Origin: JBCDJI01 sp964351865
GTDB taxonomy: Bacteria > Verrucomicrobiota > Verrucomicrobiia > Methylacidiphilales > JBCBYL01
Assembly (NCBI GenBank): GCA_964351865.1
Contig: CAYGPJ010000004.1
Coordinates: forward strand, 67,376 to 131,375
Direction of reading: 5' to 3'
DNA length: 64,000 nucleotides
Shown: in pieces, positions 61,101 to 64,000 of the stretch
How the letters are laid out: each line of letters opens with the position of its first letter
Numbering within the stretch: the stretch's first letter is position 1
Translations under genes and position numbers: made by a program
Notes under the pieces: generated by a model
Database searches by the model: none
What the model was told of the DNA's origin: nothing
Seen by the model: the letters and a program-made list of their open reading frames with translations, nothing else

Positions 61101-64000
61101 GGGATTATTTCCATCAATAGTCCGAGTGTTATCGGTGACAAATGTTGTGGTGTTGAGTGGATTGACCGTGATGGTATCCGCCGCGCTGGTGCCATTGAAG
61201 TTTTCGATGTCGGTAATCGTTCCGGTCACATCTCCATATCCGGTAATGGATTTATCTCCGACCAGAGTAACCGTCACAGCAACCGACTGCCCGCCTAGAT
61301 CCAAAGTGTCTAAGCCTGCCGCTCCTGCCATATTACCACTGAGTGTTCCTCCGGTAGCGAAAGCGAAAGCATCCGCTCCGGCTCCACCCGTCAGGTTTTC
61401 AATATTACTCCAGCCACTGGCCTTACCCGTCAAGGTTCCGCTGTTGGCTCCGGTGATACCAAAAGCATTGCCATCCGCATCGCCGGTCAGTGTATCATTT
61501 CCTCCCTGACCGTTAAGAGCACCCGTCAGGTTCCCCGCGTTGGTGAACGTAAAGAGATCCACTCCCACACCCCCAAAGACCACCTCGATATTACTCCACC
61601 CACTGGTCTTACCGGTCAGCGTTCCGCTGTTGGATCCCGTGATGGAAAAGTCGTTGCCGTTCGAATCTCCGACGATGCGGTCATTGGTTCCGGCACCCCC
61701 GTCAACCGCTCCCGTCAGGGAACCGGAATTACCAAAGGCAAACTGATCAAACCCGCTGCCTCCCGTCAGGTTTTCAAAAGCGCTGAATGTAATCGATCCA
61801 GCCGTTCCGGAATTGCTTCCGGTGATAGCATAAATGGTATCACTATTCGCTCCAGTCAGGCTGTCGCCCGTATTGGAGCCACCGACAAAGGATTCAATAG
61901 AAGTCACGGTACCGCCGACACCAGTGGTATTGGTGGTAGTCTGCAGATCCACGGTAATGACCTCGGACTGGCCGGCGAAGCTCAGGGTATCCGTGCCGCC
62001 GCCAGTCAGGTTACCCCCAACCATATTACCGGTCAGCACGAATGCGTCATCGGTGAAGTTGATCGCATTGGTGCCGGTTCCCGTGTTCAGGTTACCGCTG
62101 ATCGAACCCGCCGCGGTGGTGAAGTTAAACGTATCATTGCCGCTGCCTGCCGTAATGTTCTCAAATGAGCTGAACGTGACTGCTCCCGCCGTGCCTGCAT
62201 TAGCCGCATTGATCGTGTAGGTCGTGCCTGTATCGCTGCCGGTCAGCATGTCGCTGCCGTTGCCGCCGGTAAAGCTTTCCACTCCGCTGAAGGCTCCTCC
62301 TATCGCGGTTGCCGTTCCCGCCGGCAGGTTCACGCTGGCGGCCTCGGTCTGTCCGGCATAACTCAAGGTGTCCACCGTGCCGCCTCCGGTCAGCGTGCCT
62401 CCGATGATGTTGCCACCGGCGATATTGAATGCGTCATCGGTGAAGTTGATCGCATTGGTCACTCCCACTCCTGTATTCAGGTTGCCGGTGATGCTGCCGG
62501 CATTGGTGGTAAAGTTAAACGTGTCCACCCCACTGCCGCCGGTCAGGTTCTCAAATCCGCTGAACGCCACCGTCCCGAATGTCCCGGCGTTGACCGCATT
62601 GATCGTCCAGGTTCCCCCGGCATTTAATCCCGTAAACGTGTCTCCGGTTCCGCTGCCACCCGTATAGGCCTCAATGCCGGTAATCGTGCCTGCAATCCCC
62701 GGGCGAGCACCCGCATTCAGATCAATGCTGATCGTTTCGGTTTGACCCGCATAACTCAAGGTATCGCTCGTCCCATTGCCGGTCAGGTTCCCCGTAATCA
62801 CCGTGCCGGTCATGTTCAGCGCATCACTGCTGAAGTTCACACTGTTGCTCGCTCCCGCTCCCGTATCCAGATTCCCACTTAAAGCCGATGTGCCCGTCGT
62901 AAAGTTAAACGTGTCCACCCCGCTGCCACCGGTCAGATTTTCAAACGAACTGAAGGTCACCGTGCTGCCACCCGCCGTCGTCCCGCTGTCAGCTCCGCTG
63001 ATATTGTAGGTCGTCGCCGTATCCGATCCGGTCAAGGTGTCGCTGCCCGCTCCACCCACAAAGCTGTTGATTGCACTGAATCCGCCGGTGACGTTGGTCG
63101 CGGTTCCTGCCTGTAAATTAATGCTGACCGGATTCGCCGCGGTGTAATTCGAATAATCCAGTGTATTGGTTCCCGTGCCGGCTCCCCCTCCGATACCACC
63201 CGTGACCCCCACACCATTACTCAAAACAAAGCTGTCTGAGGCATTGGCTTCCCCGGTCAGATTTTCCATGCCGGTAAAATGAATCAACTGCGTCGGCGTG
63301 GTCGTTGTCAGGCTTCCCGCATTGGTGGAGGTGACATTAAAGATCGCATCCCCCCCGGTGCCGTTCACAAAAATGTCCGCAGTCGCCGATCCTCCATTCA
63401 CTGTCTCAAAGGAAGCGAAAGAAATCGCCCCCGCGCTACCGGTGCCGGCTGCAGTAATCGTATAGGTAGTGGAGGTGTTGGTTCCGGTGAACGTGTCCGC
63501 CACCGTGCCGCCAGTGAACCTGTCCATGTTGGCAAAGCCTCCCGTTCCCGTCGCCGTGCTGCTCTGAAGATTGACAGTAACCGCAGACGTGTACGTCGAC
63601 CAGTTGAGCTCATCCGTGCCGCTGACGCCATCAATCGTTCCCGTCACGCCAAAGGTATCGGCAAGGTTAAAGGTATCCGCTGCCGTTCCCCCGTTCAGGT
63701 TTTCAAAGCTCGCAAAATTGATCGTGCCCCCGATATTGCCAGCATTGTTGGCCGTGATGTTCCAGGTATTCGCCGTATTCGCCCCTGTCAACGTGTCCGC
63801 CACGGTGCCACCGGTAAATGTGTCAATATTGGCAAAGCCTCCCGTTCCGGTAGCCGCACCGGTTTGCAGATTAACCGATATCGCCGTGCTGTATCCCGAC
63901 CAGCTGATGGCATCCGTGCCGCTGACTCCATTGATCGTTCCCGTTACGCCAAAGGTGTCGGCAATGTTGAAGGTGTCGTTGTTGGTTCCTCCGGTCAGGT
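52175..64000 (-). CDS. Giant TpsA-like repetitive exoprotein, N-terminus outside window, interrupted by assembly gap
   Basis: A secreted adhesin-like protein exported by the TpsB downstream. The frame is open from the right edge to TAG at 52175-52177, with over 3,900 residues readable on both sides of a 100-N gap (58842-58941). Two repeat types are seen. Repeats of roughly 130-140 residues carry GGSGVDTFNF-type nonapeptides and FxSFENLTGG motifs, and filamentous-haemagglutinin-like beta repeats carry DINAIQLGDVDAATLG and GxSSxTAGxxxxITLNT. No cysteine-rich part or enzyme motif is visible. The C-terminus (last 180 residues) is acidic, helical and ends EEKEELLDAVDTL. The signal peptide and TPS domain must lie upstream of the window. 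Confidence 0.9.
58581..58841. repeat. 213-bp tandem unit flanking the assembly gap
   Basis: GTGATCGCCCCGTTGGTCGT starts at 58581 and again at 58794, giving a period of 213 bases, or 71 residues, with high identity over the readable overlap. A third, diverged unit precedes it on the lower-coordinate side. The near-identical copies explain why assembly stopped here. Confidence 0.85.
58842..58941. other. Assembly gap (100 N)
   Basis: Exactly 100 N, a standard scaffold placeholder. On the minus strand the bases before it end GGAGA and those after begin TGTGGATGCGG. Joined directly they read GGA GAT GTG GAT in frame, as in the intact copy at 58620-58635. The true insertion is probably zero or a whole number of 213-bp units. 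Confidence 0.9.

Noticed and set aside
52455..63009. Many plus-strand open frames of 60-440 codons (for example 54915-55535, 57327-58187, 58215-59537)
   Set aside because: They are antisense to the repetitive exoprotein. Its Thr/Gly/Asn-rich codons read backward as Val/Pro/Ser-rich, stop-poor sequence with no recognisable domain or ribosome site.
52175..64000. CRISPR-like repetition
   Set aside because: Repeats are long, diverged, in coding phase and lack uniform repeat-spacer structure; they are protein repeats.

Overview
The window looks like a chromosomal stretch of a Gram-negative, didermic bacterium. It has TolC-type channels, a two-partner secretion system, an MsbA-like exporter and lipoprotein-like signals. 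Gene families and neighbourhoods fit Verrucomicrobiota, probably an Opitutia or Puniceicoccales-like lineage: DUF2934 with a histone-like tail, a RodZ-like protein beside PgsA and FtsK, an anaerobic sulfatase maturase next to an alginate lyase, and a GbsR/NusG-led polysaccharide operon. This placement is inferred from gene content only. No rRNA or tRNA gene was found. A run of 100 N (58842-58941) shows the sequence is a scaffold.

Layout. (1) 1-10282, minus strand: a tightly packed 11-gene operon led by a GbsR/MarR-type regulator and a NusG/RfaH-like antiterminator. It then encodes an UPF0434-like protein, an MsbA-type ABC exporter, NeuB, a GNAT acetyltransferase, a TIM-barrel protein, a CBS-aminotransferase fusion, a Gfo/Idh/MocA oxidoreductase, a second DegT-type aminotransferase and NeuA (cut by the window edge). 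Together these would make and activate a nonulosonic (sialic-like) acid for a surface glycan. A perfect 16-bp inverted repeat before the first gene is a likely operator. (2) 10343-13268: an island of toxin-antitoxin-type modules, comprising a decayed antitoxin/PIN pair, a nucleotidyltransferase pair and two VapBC-type pairs. A NeuD-like acyltransferase (13333-13962) lies on its far side. (3) 14118-19437: an export cluster of an ABC permease, a membrane-fusion protein and two TolC proteins, with no ATPase. (4) 19600-22137: an alpha-oxoamine synthase and an MGDG-synthase-like glycosyltransferase, suggesting a lipid or glycolipid pathway. (5) 22447-31816: GlyA, OsmC, MtgA, a four-gene overlapping operon of MscS plus a split MgtE magnesium transporter, a CNNM-type protein, PgsA and a RodZ-like protein. 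(6) 31831-46625: mostly housekeeping and small membrane genes, namely FtsK, a DCC-family protein, SerB-like HAD, NagZ, a RelE-like protein, a DUF4388-FHA protein, a DUF62 protein with a signal peptide, TypA, NhaA, a histone-like protein, pirin and ChrA. (7) 46841-49528: an alginate-lyase-family protein divergent from a radical-SAM sulfatase maturase. (8) 49684-64000, minus strand: a two-partner secretion locus made of a giant repetitive TpsA-like exoprotein (more than 3,900 residues visible, N-terminus outside the window), its TpsB transporter and a FecR-domain protein.

Intergenic spaces carry several families of short palindromic repeats. One is a roughly 90-bp element with perfect 19-bp inverted ends seen at three loci, in one of which the core is flipped relative to its flanks. 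Another is a two-hairpin element seen twice in full and once in part. There is also a 52-bp perfect palindrome. The strongest candidates for something unusual are the toxin-antitoxin island beside the nonulosonate operon, the split MgtE/MscS operon, the mixed-repeat TpsA exoprotein with FecR partner, and the CBS-aminotransferase fusion.
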